NCBI GenBank assembly: GCA_036365145.1
Contig: JAEOAD010000243.1
Coordinates: forward strand, 1-64,000
Source of the DNA: Orientallactaga sibirica
Taxonomy: Eukaryota; Chordata; Mammalia; Rodentia; Dipodidae
Reading direction: 5' to 3'
Length of the DNA stretch: 64,000 nt
Shown here: positions 1-9,727 of the stretch, piece after piece
How the letters are laid out: each line of letters starts with the position of its first letter
How positions within the stretch are numbered: position 1 is the first letter of the stretch
Notes under the pieces: model-generated
Database searches by the model: none
The model's input: only the letters and a program-made list of their open reading frames with translations
Told to the model about the DNA's origin: nothing
Translations under genes and position numbers: made by a program

Positions 1-306
1 ACATCTTCATTACTAAACATTGATCTGTGTGAAATAAGCAAGTTCGATTCTTGGAATCAGTTGCTTTTCTACAAAGAAGGTTGAGTGCAGCAAGTTCAAA
101 CTTTCCTTTTTTTGTGTGATCTAACAAGATGTACAAGTTAGTAGATTTGCCTGATTTCTAAAGTAGTTCGTTTAGAAAACAAACATCTTCATTGCCGAAC
201 ACTGTACTGTGTGAAATAAGTTGTTTCTATTTTAGGAATCAGATGCTTTCCTACAAAAAGTTGAGTGCTGCAAGTTCAAAGTTTCCTTGTTTGTGTCATC
301 TAACAA

Positions 307-484
307 GATGTACTACTTACAAGTTTCCCTCATTTCTAAACTACATTGTTTAGAAAACAAACACCTTAAATACCAAATACTGTACTGTGTGAAATAAGTT
401 GTTTGGTTTTAAGAATCAGATGCTTTCTACGAAAAAGGTTGAGTACAGCAAGTTCAAACTTTCCTAGTTTGTGTAATCTAACAA
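307..484 (+). repeat. Distinctive variant monomer, copy 1
   Basis: This unit carries a block of shared differences: GATGTACTACTTACAAG in place of GATGTACAAGTTAGTAG, TTTCCCTCATTTC, CTAAACTACATTG in place of CTAAAGTAGTTTG, AACACCTTAAATACC, and CAAATACTGTACTG. Related copies start at 2,125 and 5,744. The unit after each starts GATGTCC, so a two-monomer context is conserved, which argues for descent from one duplicated block rather than repeated mutation. Confidence 0.8.
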
Positions 485-1800
485 GATGTCCATGTTAGTA
501 GATTCGCCTCATTTCTAAAGTATTTTGTTTAGAAAAGAAACATCTTTAGTACCGAACACTGTACTGTGTGAAATGAGCTAGTTCGGTTCTAGGAATCAGT
601 TGCTTTCCTACGAAGAAGGTTGAGTGCAGCAAGTTCAAACTTTCATTGTTTGTGTAATCTAACAAGATGTACAAGTTAGTAGATTCTCCTCATTTGTAAA
701 GTAGTTTGTGGAGAAACCAAACATCTTTATTGCCAAACACTATACTGTGTGAAGTAAGCTATTTAGTAGTTTCTAGAAATGACTTTCTTTCGACTGTGTA
801 AGAAGATGGTTGAGTGCAGTAAGGTCAAACTTTCCATGTTAATGTAATTTAAAGAGATTCACAACTTAGTCGATTCGCCTCATTTGTAAAGTAGTTTCTT
901 TAGAACACAAACATCTTCAGTACTGAACACTGTATTGTGTGAAATAAGTTAATTCGGTTCTAGGAATCAGTTTCCTTTCTCCGAAGATGGTTGAGTGCAG
1001 CATGTTCAAAGTGTCCTTGTTAATGTAATCTAACAAGATTTCGAAGTTAGTAGATTCGCCTCATTTGTAAAGTAGTTTCTTGAGAAAACAAACATCATCA
1101 TTGCCGATCATTGTACTGTGTGAAATAAGCTAATTCAGTACTAGGAATCAGTTGCTTTCCTACAAAGAAGGTTGAGTGCAGCAAGTTCAAACTTTCCTTG
1201 TTAATGTAATCTAAAAAGATGTACAACCTGATAGATTTGCCTCATTTGTAAAGTAGTTTGTTGAAGAAACAAACATCTTCATTTGCGAACATTGTACTGT
1301 GTGAAATAAGCAAGTTCGTTTCTAGGAATCAGTTGCTTTTCTACGAAGAAGGTTGAGTGCAGCAAGTTCAAACTCTCCTTGTTTGTGTAATCTAACAAGA
1401 TTTACAAGTTAGTAGATTCGCCACATTTGGAAAGCAGTTTGTTGAGAAAAACAAACATCTTTATTGCACAACACTGTACTGTGTGAAGTAAGCTATTCCG
1501 GTTCTAGGAATGAGTTTCTTATCGATTTAATATGGTTGAGTACAGCAAGTTCAAACTTTCCTTGTTAATGTAATCTAACAAGATGTACAAGTTAGTAGAT
1601 TCGCTTCATTTCTAAAGTAGTTTGTTGAGAAAACAAACATCTTCATTGCCGAACATTGTACTGTGTGAAATGAGCTAGTTCTTGTCTAGGAATCAGTTGC
1701 TTTTCCTACGAAGAAGGTTGATTGCAGCAAGTTCAAACTTAGTAAGTTTGTGTAATCTAAGAAGAAGGACAAGTTAGTAGATTCACCTCATTTCAAAGTA

Positions 1801-1819
1801 GTTTGTTTAGAAAACAAAC
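1801..1819 (+). repeat. Perfect short inverted repeat in a left-type monomer (example)
   Basis: GTTTGTTTAGAAAACAAAC has 8-bp arms GTTTGTTT and AAACAAAC around a 3-nt centre AGA. Left-zone monomers with GTTTGTTGAGAAAACAAAC keep 7-bp arms around a 5-nt centre. The core monomer has GTTTCTTGAGAAAACAAAC, which breaks the outer pairing. Whether it extrudes as a cruciform or hairpin is not shown. Confidence 0.85.
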
Positions 1820-2124
1820 ATCTTCATTGCCGAACACTGTACTGTGTGAAATAAGTTAGTTCAGTTCCAGGAATCAGTTGCTTCTCTACAAAGAAGGTTG
1901 AGTACAGCAAGTTCAAACTTTCCTTGTTTGTGTAATGTCACAGGATGTACAACTCAGTATATTCACTACATTTCTAAAGTAGTTTGTTTAGAAAACAAAC
2001 ATCTTCATTCCCGAACACTGTACTGTGTGAAATAAGTTAATTCGGTTTTACGCATTAGTTGCTTTTCTACAAAGCACGTTGAGTGCAGCAATTTCAAACT
2101 TTCCTTGTTTGGGTAATCTAACAA

Positions 2125-2303
2125 GATGTACTACTTACAAGTTTCCCTCACTTCTAAACTACATTGTTTAGAAAAGAAACACCTTCAATACCAAATACTG
2201 TACTGTGTGAAATAAATGTTTCGGTTTTAGGAATCAGATGCTTTCCTACGAGAAAGGTTGAGTACAGCAAGTTCAAACTTTCCTTCTTAATGTAATCTAA
2301 AAA
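2125..2303 (+). repeat. Distinctive variant monomer, copy 2
   Basis: Carries the same block as the unit at 307 (GATGTACTACTTACAAG, CTAAACTACATTG, ACACCTTCAATACC, CAAATACTG, GGAATCAGATGC). It begins 1,818 bp after that copy, which is 10 monomer lengths. The following unit (2,304) begins GATGTCCAAG, matching GATGTCCATG after the first copy. Confidence 0.8.
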
Positions 2304-2665
2304 GATGTCCAAGTTAGTAGATTCGCCTCATTTCTAAAGTAGTTTGATTAGAAAACAAACATCTTCATTGCCGAACACTGTACTGTGTGAAATAAGCTAG
2401 TGCGGTTCTAGGAATCAATTGCTTTCCTACAAAGAAAGTTGAGTGCAGCAAGTTCAAACTGTCCTTGTTAATGTAATCTAAAAAGATGTACCACCTGGTA
2501 GATTCGCCTCATTTGTAAAGTAGTTTGTTCAGAAAACAAACGTCTTTATTGCCCAACATTTTAATATGTGAAATAGGCTAATTCGGTTCTAGGAATCAGT
2601 TGCTTTCCTACAAAGAAGGTTGACTACAGCAAGATCAAACTTTCCTGGTTAATGTAATCTAAAAT

Positions 2666-3207
2666 GATGTACAACTTAGTAGATTCCCCTCATTTCTAAA
2701 GTGGTTTGTTTAGAAAACAAATATCTTCATTACCGAACACTGTACTATGTGAAATAAGCTAGTTCCGTTCTAGAAATCACTTGTTTTCCTATGAAGAAGG
2801 TTGAGTACCTCAAGTTCTTACTTAACTTGTTTGTGTGACCTAACAAGATATTCAAATTACATGTTTCGCTTCATTTCTAAACTACTTTGTTTAGAAAGAC
2901 AACATATTCATGGCCCAACGCTGTACTGTGTGAAGTAAGGTAGTTCTGTCTAGGAATCGGTTTTTTTTCGACGAAGATGGTTGAGTACAGCAAGTGCAAA
3001 CTTTCCTTGTTAATGTAATCTAAAAAGATGCCCAAGTTATTATATTCACCTCAATTTTAAAGTAGTTTGTTTAGAAAACAACCATCTTCATTGCGCAACA
3101 CTGTACTGAGTGAAGTATGCTATTTCGGTTCTAGCAATGAGTTTCTTTTCGACAAAGATGGTTGAGTGCAGCAAGTTCAAACTTTCCTTCTTAATGTAAT
3201 CTAAAAA
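2666..3207 (+). repeat. Trimer block A, three monomers duplicated in tandem with 3,208-3,752
   Basis: Monomers start at 2,666, 2,847 and 3,027. The second is unusual: ATTACATGTTTCGCTTC, CTAAACTACTTTG, CATATTCAT, CCCAACGC and GAAGTAAGGTAG. The junction before it has CTTAACTTG in place of TTTCCTTG. The third begins GATGCCCAAG followed by a CCTCAATTTTAAAG form. The same three-unit order recurs directly downstream, so a 542-bp higher-order unit was duplicated here. Confidence 0.8.
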
Positions 3208-3752
3208 GATGTACAAATTAGTAGATTCGCCTCATTTGTAAAGTAGTTTGTTGGGAAAACAAACATCTTCATTGCCGAACACTGAACAATGTGAAATAAG
3301 CTAGTTCAGTTCTAGGAATCACTTGCTTTCCTAATAAGAAGATTGAGTAAACCAAGTTCAAAATTAACTTTTTTGTGTAAGCTAACAAGATGTACAATTT
3401 ACAAGTTTCACTTCATTTCTAAACTACTTTGTTAAGAAAACAAACATATTCATTACCCAACGCCATACTGTGTGAAGTAGGGTAGTTTGGTTCTAGGAAT
3501 CAGTTTCTTTCCTACAAAGATGGTTGACTACAACAAGTTCAAACTTTCCTTGTTAATGTAATCTAAAAAGATGGCCAAGTTAGTAGATTCGCCTCAATTG
3601 TAAAGTAGTTTGTTGAAAAAAAAAAAACATCTTCATTGCAGGACACTGTACTGTGTGAAATAAGTTAGTTCGGTTTTAGGCATCAGTTGCTTTCCTACAA
3701 AGAAGGTTGAGTGCAGCAAGTTCAAACTTTCCTAGTTTGTGTAAGCTAACAA
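3208..3752 (+). repeat. Trimer block B, second copy of the three-monomer unit
   Basis: Monomers start at 3,208, 3,389 and 3,570 and match block A one to one. The middle unit shares TTTACAAGTTTCACTTC, CTAAACTACTTTG, CATATTCATTACCCAACGC and GAAGTAGGGTAG; the last shares GATGGCCAAG and CCTCAATTG. The junction before the middle unit has AATTAACTT, like CTTAACTTG in block A. The last unit also has a run of 12 A at 3,616-3,627. The two blocks have since diverged, so the duplication is not recent. Confidence 0.8.
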
Positions 3753-5743
3753 GATGTACAAGTCAGTAGATTCGCCTCATTTCTAAAGTAGTTTTGTTTA
3801 GAAAGCAAAGTTCTTCAGAATTCCCGAACCCTGTACTGTGTGAAAAAAGCTAGTTTGGTTGTATGAATCAGTTGCTTTACTACCAAGAAGGTTGAGAGCA
3901 GCAAGGTTCAAACTGTCCTTGTTTCTGTAATGTAACAAGATGTAAAACTTAGTAGATTCGCTTCATTTACAAAGTAGTTTGCTGAGAAAACAAACATCTT
4001 CATTGCTGAACATTGTACTGTGAAATAAGCATGTTCTGTTCTGGGAATCAGTTGCTTTTTTTCGAATAATGTTGAGTGCAGCAAGTTCAAACTTTCCTTG
4101 ATTGTGTAATCTAACAAGATGTAGAAGTTAGTAGACTCGCCTCATTTGTAAAGTATTTTGTTGAGAAAACAAACATCTTTATTGCGCAACACTGTCCTGT
4201 GTCAAATAAGCTATTTTGGTTCTAGGATCACTTGCGTTTATACAAAGAAGGTTGAATGCAGCTAGTTCAAACTTTCCTTTTTTGTGTGATCTACCAAGAT
4301 GTACAAGTTAGTAGTTTCGCCTCATTTCTAAAGTAGTTTGTTTAGAAAACAAACTTCTTCATTGCCGAACACTGTACTGTGTGAAATAAGCTAGTGCGAT
4401 TCTTGGAATCAGTTGCTTTCCTACAAAGAAGGTTGAATGCAGCAAGTTTAAACTTTCCTTCTTAATGTAATCTAAAAAGATGAACAACTTAGAAGATTCG
4501 CCTCATTTGTAAAGTAGTTTGTTGAGAAAACACACATCTTCATTGCCCAACACTGTACTGTGTGAAGTAAGCTATTTCAGTTCTAGGAATGAGTTTCTTT
4601 TCTACAAAGATGGTTGAGTGCAGCAAGTTCAAACTTTCCTTGTTAATGTAATCTAAAAAGATGTCCAAGTTAGTAGATTCGCCTCATTTTGTAAAGTAGT
4701 TTGTTGAGAAAACAAACATCTTCATTGCCAAACATTTATCTGTGTGAAATAAGCAAGTTCGGTTCTAGGAATCAGTTGCTTTCTACAAAGAAGGTTGAGT
4801 GCAGCAAGTTCAAACTTTCCTAGTTTGTGTAATCTAACAAGATGTACAAGTTACTAGATTCGCCTCATTTCTAATGTAGTTTCTTTAGAAAACAAACATC
4901 ATCAGTACCGAACACTGTACTGTGTGAAATATGTTAATTCGGTTCCAGGAATCATTTTCCTTTCTACAAAGATGGTTGAGTGCAGCAAGTTCAAACTTTC
5001 CTTGTTAATGTAATCTAAAAAGATATCCAAGTTAGTAGATTCGCCTCATTTTGTAAAGTAGTTTGTTGAGAAAACAAACATCTTCATTGCTGAACATTTA
5101 CTGTGTGAAATAAGCTAATTCGGTTCTAGGAATCACTTGCTTCCTACAAAGAAGGTTGAGTGCAGCAAGTTCAAACATTCCTTGTTAATGTAATCTAAAA
5201 GATGCACAAAATAGTAGATTCGCCTAATTTCTAAAGTAGTTTGTTTAGAAAACAAACATCATTGCCAACCAAATACTGTGTGTACTATGTGAAAGAAGCT
5301 GCTTCTAGGAATCACTTGCTTTCCTACAAAGAAGGTTGAGTGCAGCAAGTTGAAACTTTCCTAGTTTGTGTAATCTAACAAGATATACAAATTAGTAGAT
5401 TCGCCTCATTTTAAAGTAGTTTGTTGAGAAAACAAACATCTTCATTGCCAAACATTGTACTGTGTGAAATAAGCTAATTCGGTTCTAGGAATCACTTGCT
5501 TTCCTACAAAGAAGGTTGAGTGCAGCAAGTTCAAACTTTCCTAGTTAATGTAATCTAAAAAGATGCACAACTTAGTAGATTCCCCTCATTTCTAAAGTAG
5601 TTTGTTGAGAAAACAAACATCTTCATTGCCTAACATTGTAGTGTTTGAAATAAGCTAGTTCTGTTTCTAGGAATCACTTGCTTTCCTACAAAGAAGGTTG
5701 AGTGCAGTAAGTTCAAAGGTTCCTTGTTTGTGTAATCTAACAA

Positions 5744-5924
5744 GATGTACTGCTAGTAGACGTTTCCCTCATTTCTAAACTACATTTTTAGAAAACAAAC
5801 ACCTTCAATGCCAAACATTGTACTGTGTGAAATAAGTAGTTTCGGTTTTAGGAATCAGATTCTTACCTACAAAAAAGGTTGAGTGCAGCAAGTTCAAAAT
5901 TTCCTAGTTTGTGTAATCTAAAAA
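5744..5924 (+). repeat. Distinctive variant monomer, copy 3
   Basis: Partly decayed copy of the variant seen at 307 and 2,125. It has GATGTACTGCTAGTAGACG, TTTCCCTCATTTC, CTAAACTACATTT, ACACCTTCAATGCC, CAAACATTG and GGAATCAGATTC. It starts 3,619 bp after copy 2, which is 20 monomers of about 181 bp. The following unit (5,925) begins GATGTCCCAG, again the GATGTCC neighbour. Confidence 0.75.
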
Positions 5925-7103
5925 GATGTCCCAGTTAGTAGATTCGCCTCATTTCTAAAGTAGTTTGTTGAGAAAACAAACATCTTCATTACTGAACACT
6001 GTACTGTGTGAAATAAGTTAATTCGGTTCTAGGAATCACTTGCTTTCCTCCAAAGATGGTTGAGTGCAGCAAGTTCAAACTTTCCTAGTTAATGTAATCT
6101 AAAAAGATGCACAACTTAGTAGATCTGCCTCATTTCTAAAGTAGTTTGTTTAGAAAACAAACATCTTCATTGCCGAACATTGTACTATGTGAAATAAACT
6201 AGTTCGGTTCTAGGAATCACTTGCTTTCCTACAAAGAAGGTTGAGTGCAGCAAGTTGAAACTTTCCTAGTTTGTGTAATCTAACAAGATGTCCAAGTTAG
6301 TAGATTTGCCTCATTTGTAAAGTAGTTTGTTGAGAAAACAAACATCTTCATTGCCTAACATTGTACTGTGTGAAATAAGCTAATTCGGTTCTAGGAATCA
6401 CTTGCTTTCCTACAAAGAACGTTGAGTGCAGCAAGTTCAAACTTTCCTTGTTAATGTAATCTAAAAAGATGTACAACTTAGTAGATTTGCCTCATTTCTA
6501 AAGTAGTTTGTTGAGAAAACAAACATCTTCATTGCCTAACATTGTACTGTGTGAAATAAGCTAGTTGGTTCTAGGAATCACTTGCTTTCCTACAAAGAAG
6601 GTTGAGCAGCAAGTTCAAACTTTCCTAGTTTGTGTAATCTAACAAGATGTACAGGTTAGTAGATTCGCCTCATTTCTAAAGTAGTTTCTTGAGAAAACAA
6701 ACATCTTCATTGCCTAACCCTGTACTGTATGAAATAAGTTAATTCTGGTTCTAGGAATCACTTGCTTTCCTACAAAGATGGTTGAGTTTAGCAAGGTCAA
6801 ACTTTCCTTGTTAATGTAATCTAACAAGATGTCCAAGTTAGTAGATTTGCCTCATTTCTAAAGTAATTTCTTGAGAAAACAAACATCTTCATTGCCTAAC
6901 ATTGTACTGTGTGAAATAAGTTAATTCGTTCTAGGAATCACTTGCTTTCCTACAAAGATGGTTGAGTGCAGCAAGTTCAAACTTTCCTAGTTAATGTAAT
7001 CTAACAAGATGTACAAGTTAGTAGGTTCGCCTCATTTCTAAAGCAGTTTCTTGAGAAAACAAACATCTTCATTGCCTAACATTGTACTGTGTGAAAAAAA
7101 TAA

Positions 7104-7170
7104 GGTTCTAGGAATCAGTTTCCTTTCTACGAAAATGGTTCTAGGAATCACTTGATGTAATCCTACAAAG
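7104..7170 (+). repeat. Chimeric monomer with a 33-bp internal duplication
   Basis: GGTTCTAGGAATC occurs twice, at 7,104 and 7,137. The first copy continues AGTTTCCTTTCTACG, the left-type form. The second continues ACTTGATGTAATCCTAC, a disrupted core-type form. The unit looks like an out-of-register exchange between two subtypes, preceded by a run of A (GAAAAAAATAAG). Confidence 0.75.
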
Positions 7171-9582
7171 AAGGTTGAGTGCAGCAAGTTCAAACTTTCC
7201 TAGTTAATGTAATCTAAAAGATGTACAAGTTAGTAGATTCACCTCATTTCTAAAGTAGTTTGTTGAGAAAACAAACATCTTCATTGCCGTAACATTGTAC
7301 TGTGTGAAATAAGCTAATTGGTTCTAGGAATCACTTGCTTTCCTACAAAGAAGGTTGAGTGCAGCAAGTTCAAACTTTCCTAGTTTGTGTAATCTAACAA
7401 GATGCACAAGTTAGTAGATTCTCCTCATTTCTAAAGTAGTTTCTTGAGAAAAACAAACATCTTCATTGCCTAACATTGTACTGTGTGAAATAAGCTAGTT
7501 CAGTTCTAGGAATCACTTGCTTTCCTACAAAGAAGGTTGAGGCAGCAAGTTCAAACTTTCCTAGTTTTTGTAATCTAACAAGATGTACAAGTTAGTAGAT
7601 TCGCCTCATTTCTAAAGTAGTTTCTTGAGAAAACAAACATCTTCATTAATGAACATTGTACTGTGTGAAATAAGCTAATTCAGTTCTAGGAATCACTTTC
7701 TTTCCTACAAAGAAGGTTGAGTGCAGCAAGTTCAAACTTTCCTAGTTTGTGTAATCTAACAAGATGTACATGTTAGTAGATTCGCCTCATTTCTAAAGTA
7801 GTTTGTTGAGAAAACAAACATCTTCATTACAGAACATTGTACTGTGTGAAATAAGCTAGTTCGGTTCTAGGAATCACTTGCTTTCCTACAAAGAAGGTTG
7901 AGTGCAGCAAGTTCAAACTTTCCTAGTTTGTGTAATCTAACAAGATGTACAAGTTAGTAGATTCGCCTCATTTCTAAAGTAGTTTCTTGAGAAAACAAAC
8001 ATCTTCATTGCCGAACATTGTACTGTGTGAAATAAGCTAATTCGGTTCTAGGAATCACTTGCTTTCCTACAAAGAAGGTTGAGTGCAGCAAGTTCAAACT
8101 TTCCTATTTTGTGTAATCTAACAAGATGTCCAAGTTAGTAGATTCGCCTCATTTCTAAAGTAGTTTCTTGAGAAAACAAACATCTTCATTGCCGAACATT
8201 GTACTGTGTGAAATAAGCTAGTTCGGTTCTAGGAATCACTTGCTTTCCTACAAAGAAGGTTGAGTGCAGCAAGTTCAAACTTTCCTAGTTTGTTTAATCT
8301 AACAAGATGTCCAAGTTAGTAGATTCGCCTCATTTGTAAAGTAGTTTGTTGAGAAAACAAACATCTTCATTGCCGAACATTGTACTGTGTGAAATAAGCT
8401 AATTCAGTTCTAGGAATCACTTGCTTTCCTACAAAGAAGGTTGAGTGCAGCAAGTTCAAACTTTCCTAGTTTGTGTAATCTAAAAAGATGTACAAGTTAG
8501 TAGATTCGCCTCATTTCTAAAGTAGTTTGTTGAGAAAACAAACATCTTCATTGCCTAACATTGTACTGTGTGAAATAAGCTAGTTCGGTTCTAGGAATCA
8601 CTTGCTTTCCTACAAAGAAGGTTGAGTGCAGCAAGTTCAAACTTTCCTAGTTTGTGTAATCTAACAAGATGTACAAGTTAGTAGATTCGCCTCATTTCTA
8701 AAGTAGTTTTTTAGAAAACAAACATCTTCATTGCCTAACATTGTACTGTGTGAAATAAGTTAATTCGGTTCTAGGAATCACTTGCTTTCCTACAAAGAAT
8801 GGTTGAGTGCAGCAAGTTCAAACTTTCCTAGTTTGTGTAATCTAACAAGATGTACAAGTTAGTAGATTCTCCTCATTTGTAAAGTAGTTGTTGAGAAAAC
8901 AAACATCTTCATTGCAGAACATTGTACTGTGTGAAATAAGCTAATTCGGTTCTAGGAATCACTTGCTTTCCTACAAAGAAGGTTGAGTGCAGCAAGTTCA
9001 AACTTTTTAGTGTTAATGTAATCTAACAAGATGTACAACTTAGTAGATTCGCCTCATTTCTAAAGTAGTTTTGTTGAGAAAACAAACATCTTCATTGCCT
9101 AACATTGTACTGTGTGAAATAAGCTTGTTCTGTTCTAGGAATCACTTGCTTTCCTACAAAGAAGGTTGAGTGCAGCAAGTTCAAACTTTCCTAGTTTGTG
9201 TAATCTAACAAGATGTACAAGTTAGTAGATTCGCCTCATTTGTAAAGTAGTTTGTTGAGAAAACAAACATCTTCATTGCTGAACATTGTACTGTGTGAAA
9301 TAAGCTAATTCGGTTCTAGGAATCACTTGCTTTCCTACAAAGAAGGTTGAGTGCAGCAAGTTCAAACTTTCCTAGTTTGTGTAATCTAACAAGATGTCCA
9401 AGGTTAGTAGATTCGCCTCATTTCTAAAGTAGTTTGTTGAAAAAACAAACATCTTCATTGCCGAACATTGTACTGTGTGAAATAAGCTAATTCGGTTCTA
9501 GGAATCACTTGCTTTCCTACAAAGAAGGTTGAGTGCAGCAAGTTCAAACTTTCCTTCTTAATGTTTCTTTTAATAAATATTT

Positions 9583-9602
9583 TATTATTTATTTATTTAT
9601 TT
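9583..9602 (+). repeat. Short (TTTA)n tract, tail of the SINE
   Basis: TTATTATTTATTTATTTATTT-like tract, which is the A-rich 3' tail of the minus-strand SINE read on the plus strand. Such tails often expand into microsatellites. Confidence 0.8.
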
Positions 9603-9638
9603 CTTGAGAAAGAAAGAGAGATACAGAAATAGGCAGGC

Positions 9639-9657
9639 AGAGAGAGAGAGAGAGAGA
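9639..9657 (+). repeat. Short (AG)n microsatellite inside the SINE
   Basis: An uninterrupted AG dinucleotide run of about 9 units, preceded by AGGCAGGC and followed by AATGGGTATG. It corresponds to the CT-rich segment of the SINE body on the minus strand. Confidence 0.85.
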
Positions 9658-9727
9658 ATGGGTATGAGGGCCTCCAAACAAACTAACCAGATCATTCTTC
9701 TGCATCTGGCTTACATTGTCCAAAGAA

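Larger units (their letters stand above)
1..5100 (+). repeat. Divergent flank of the satellite array
   Basis: About 28 monomers that differ from each other at many scattered positions, unlike the right half of the window. Typical left-side states are AACACTGTACTG (core AACATTGTACTG), GGAATCAGTTGC (core GGAATCACTTGC), GTTTGTTTAG or GTTTGTTGAG (core GTTTCTTGAG) and TTCCTTG before the junction (core TTCCTAG). Two junction forms are interspersed: TTAATGTAATCTAAAAAG and TTTGTGTAATCTAACAAG. A further subtype with GAAGTAAGCTATT and GAGTTTCTTTTCGAC-like sequence recurs in the monomers at 665, 1,398, 3,027 and 4,479. Such diversity is expected where homogenisation by unequal exchange has stopped, usually toward the edge of an array. 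The right boundary is gradual; 5,100 is where CACTTGC becomes common. Confidence 0.85.
5101..9563 (+). repeat. Transition zone of the satellite array
   Basis: Left-type and core-type monomers are mixed. GGAATCACTTGC dominates from about 5,130, TTTCCTAGTTTGTG becomes frequent and AACATTG replaces AACACTG, while TTAATGTAATCTAAAAAG units still occur. GTTTCTTGAG appears repeatedly from about 6,680 on and coexists with GTTTGTTGAG. Homogeneity rises steadily to the right. A third copy of the distinctive variant monomer (5,744) and a chimeric unit (7,104-7,170) lie inside this zone. Confidence 0.8.
9564..9727 (-). mobile_element. 5'-truncated tRNA-derived B2-like rodent SINE fragment
   Basis: The satellite breaks off after CTTCTTAATG and resumes at TGTGTGAAATAAG. 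The 164 bp between do not fit the monomer. Read on the minus strand they give GTAAGCCAGATGCAG, a degraded centre, TTGGAGGCCCTCAT, a CT-rich tract and an AAATAAAT-type A-rich tail ending near 9,565. This is the 3' part of a SINE layout I associate with jerboa B2-like elements; the tRNA-like head with its RNA polymerase III boxes is missing. No target-site duplication is visible, and about 91 bp of the host monomer are absent across the junction. The right edge is uncertain by 5-15 bp because ACATTGT (9,713-9,719) also resembles satellite. It is non-autonomous and surely inactive. Confidence 0.75.

Noticed and set aside
3908..4117. Open reading frame of 69 codons on the minus strand
   Set aside because: It lies wholly in satellite monomers. 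Similar frames are closed in most copies, there is no codon or domain signal, and it exists only because of local substitutions.
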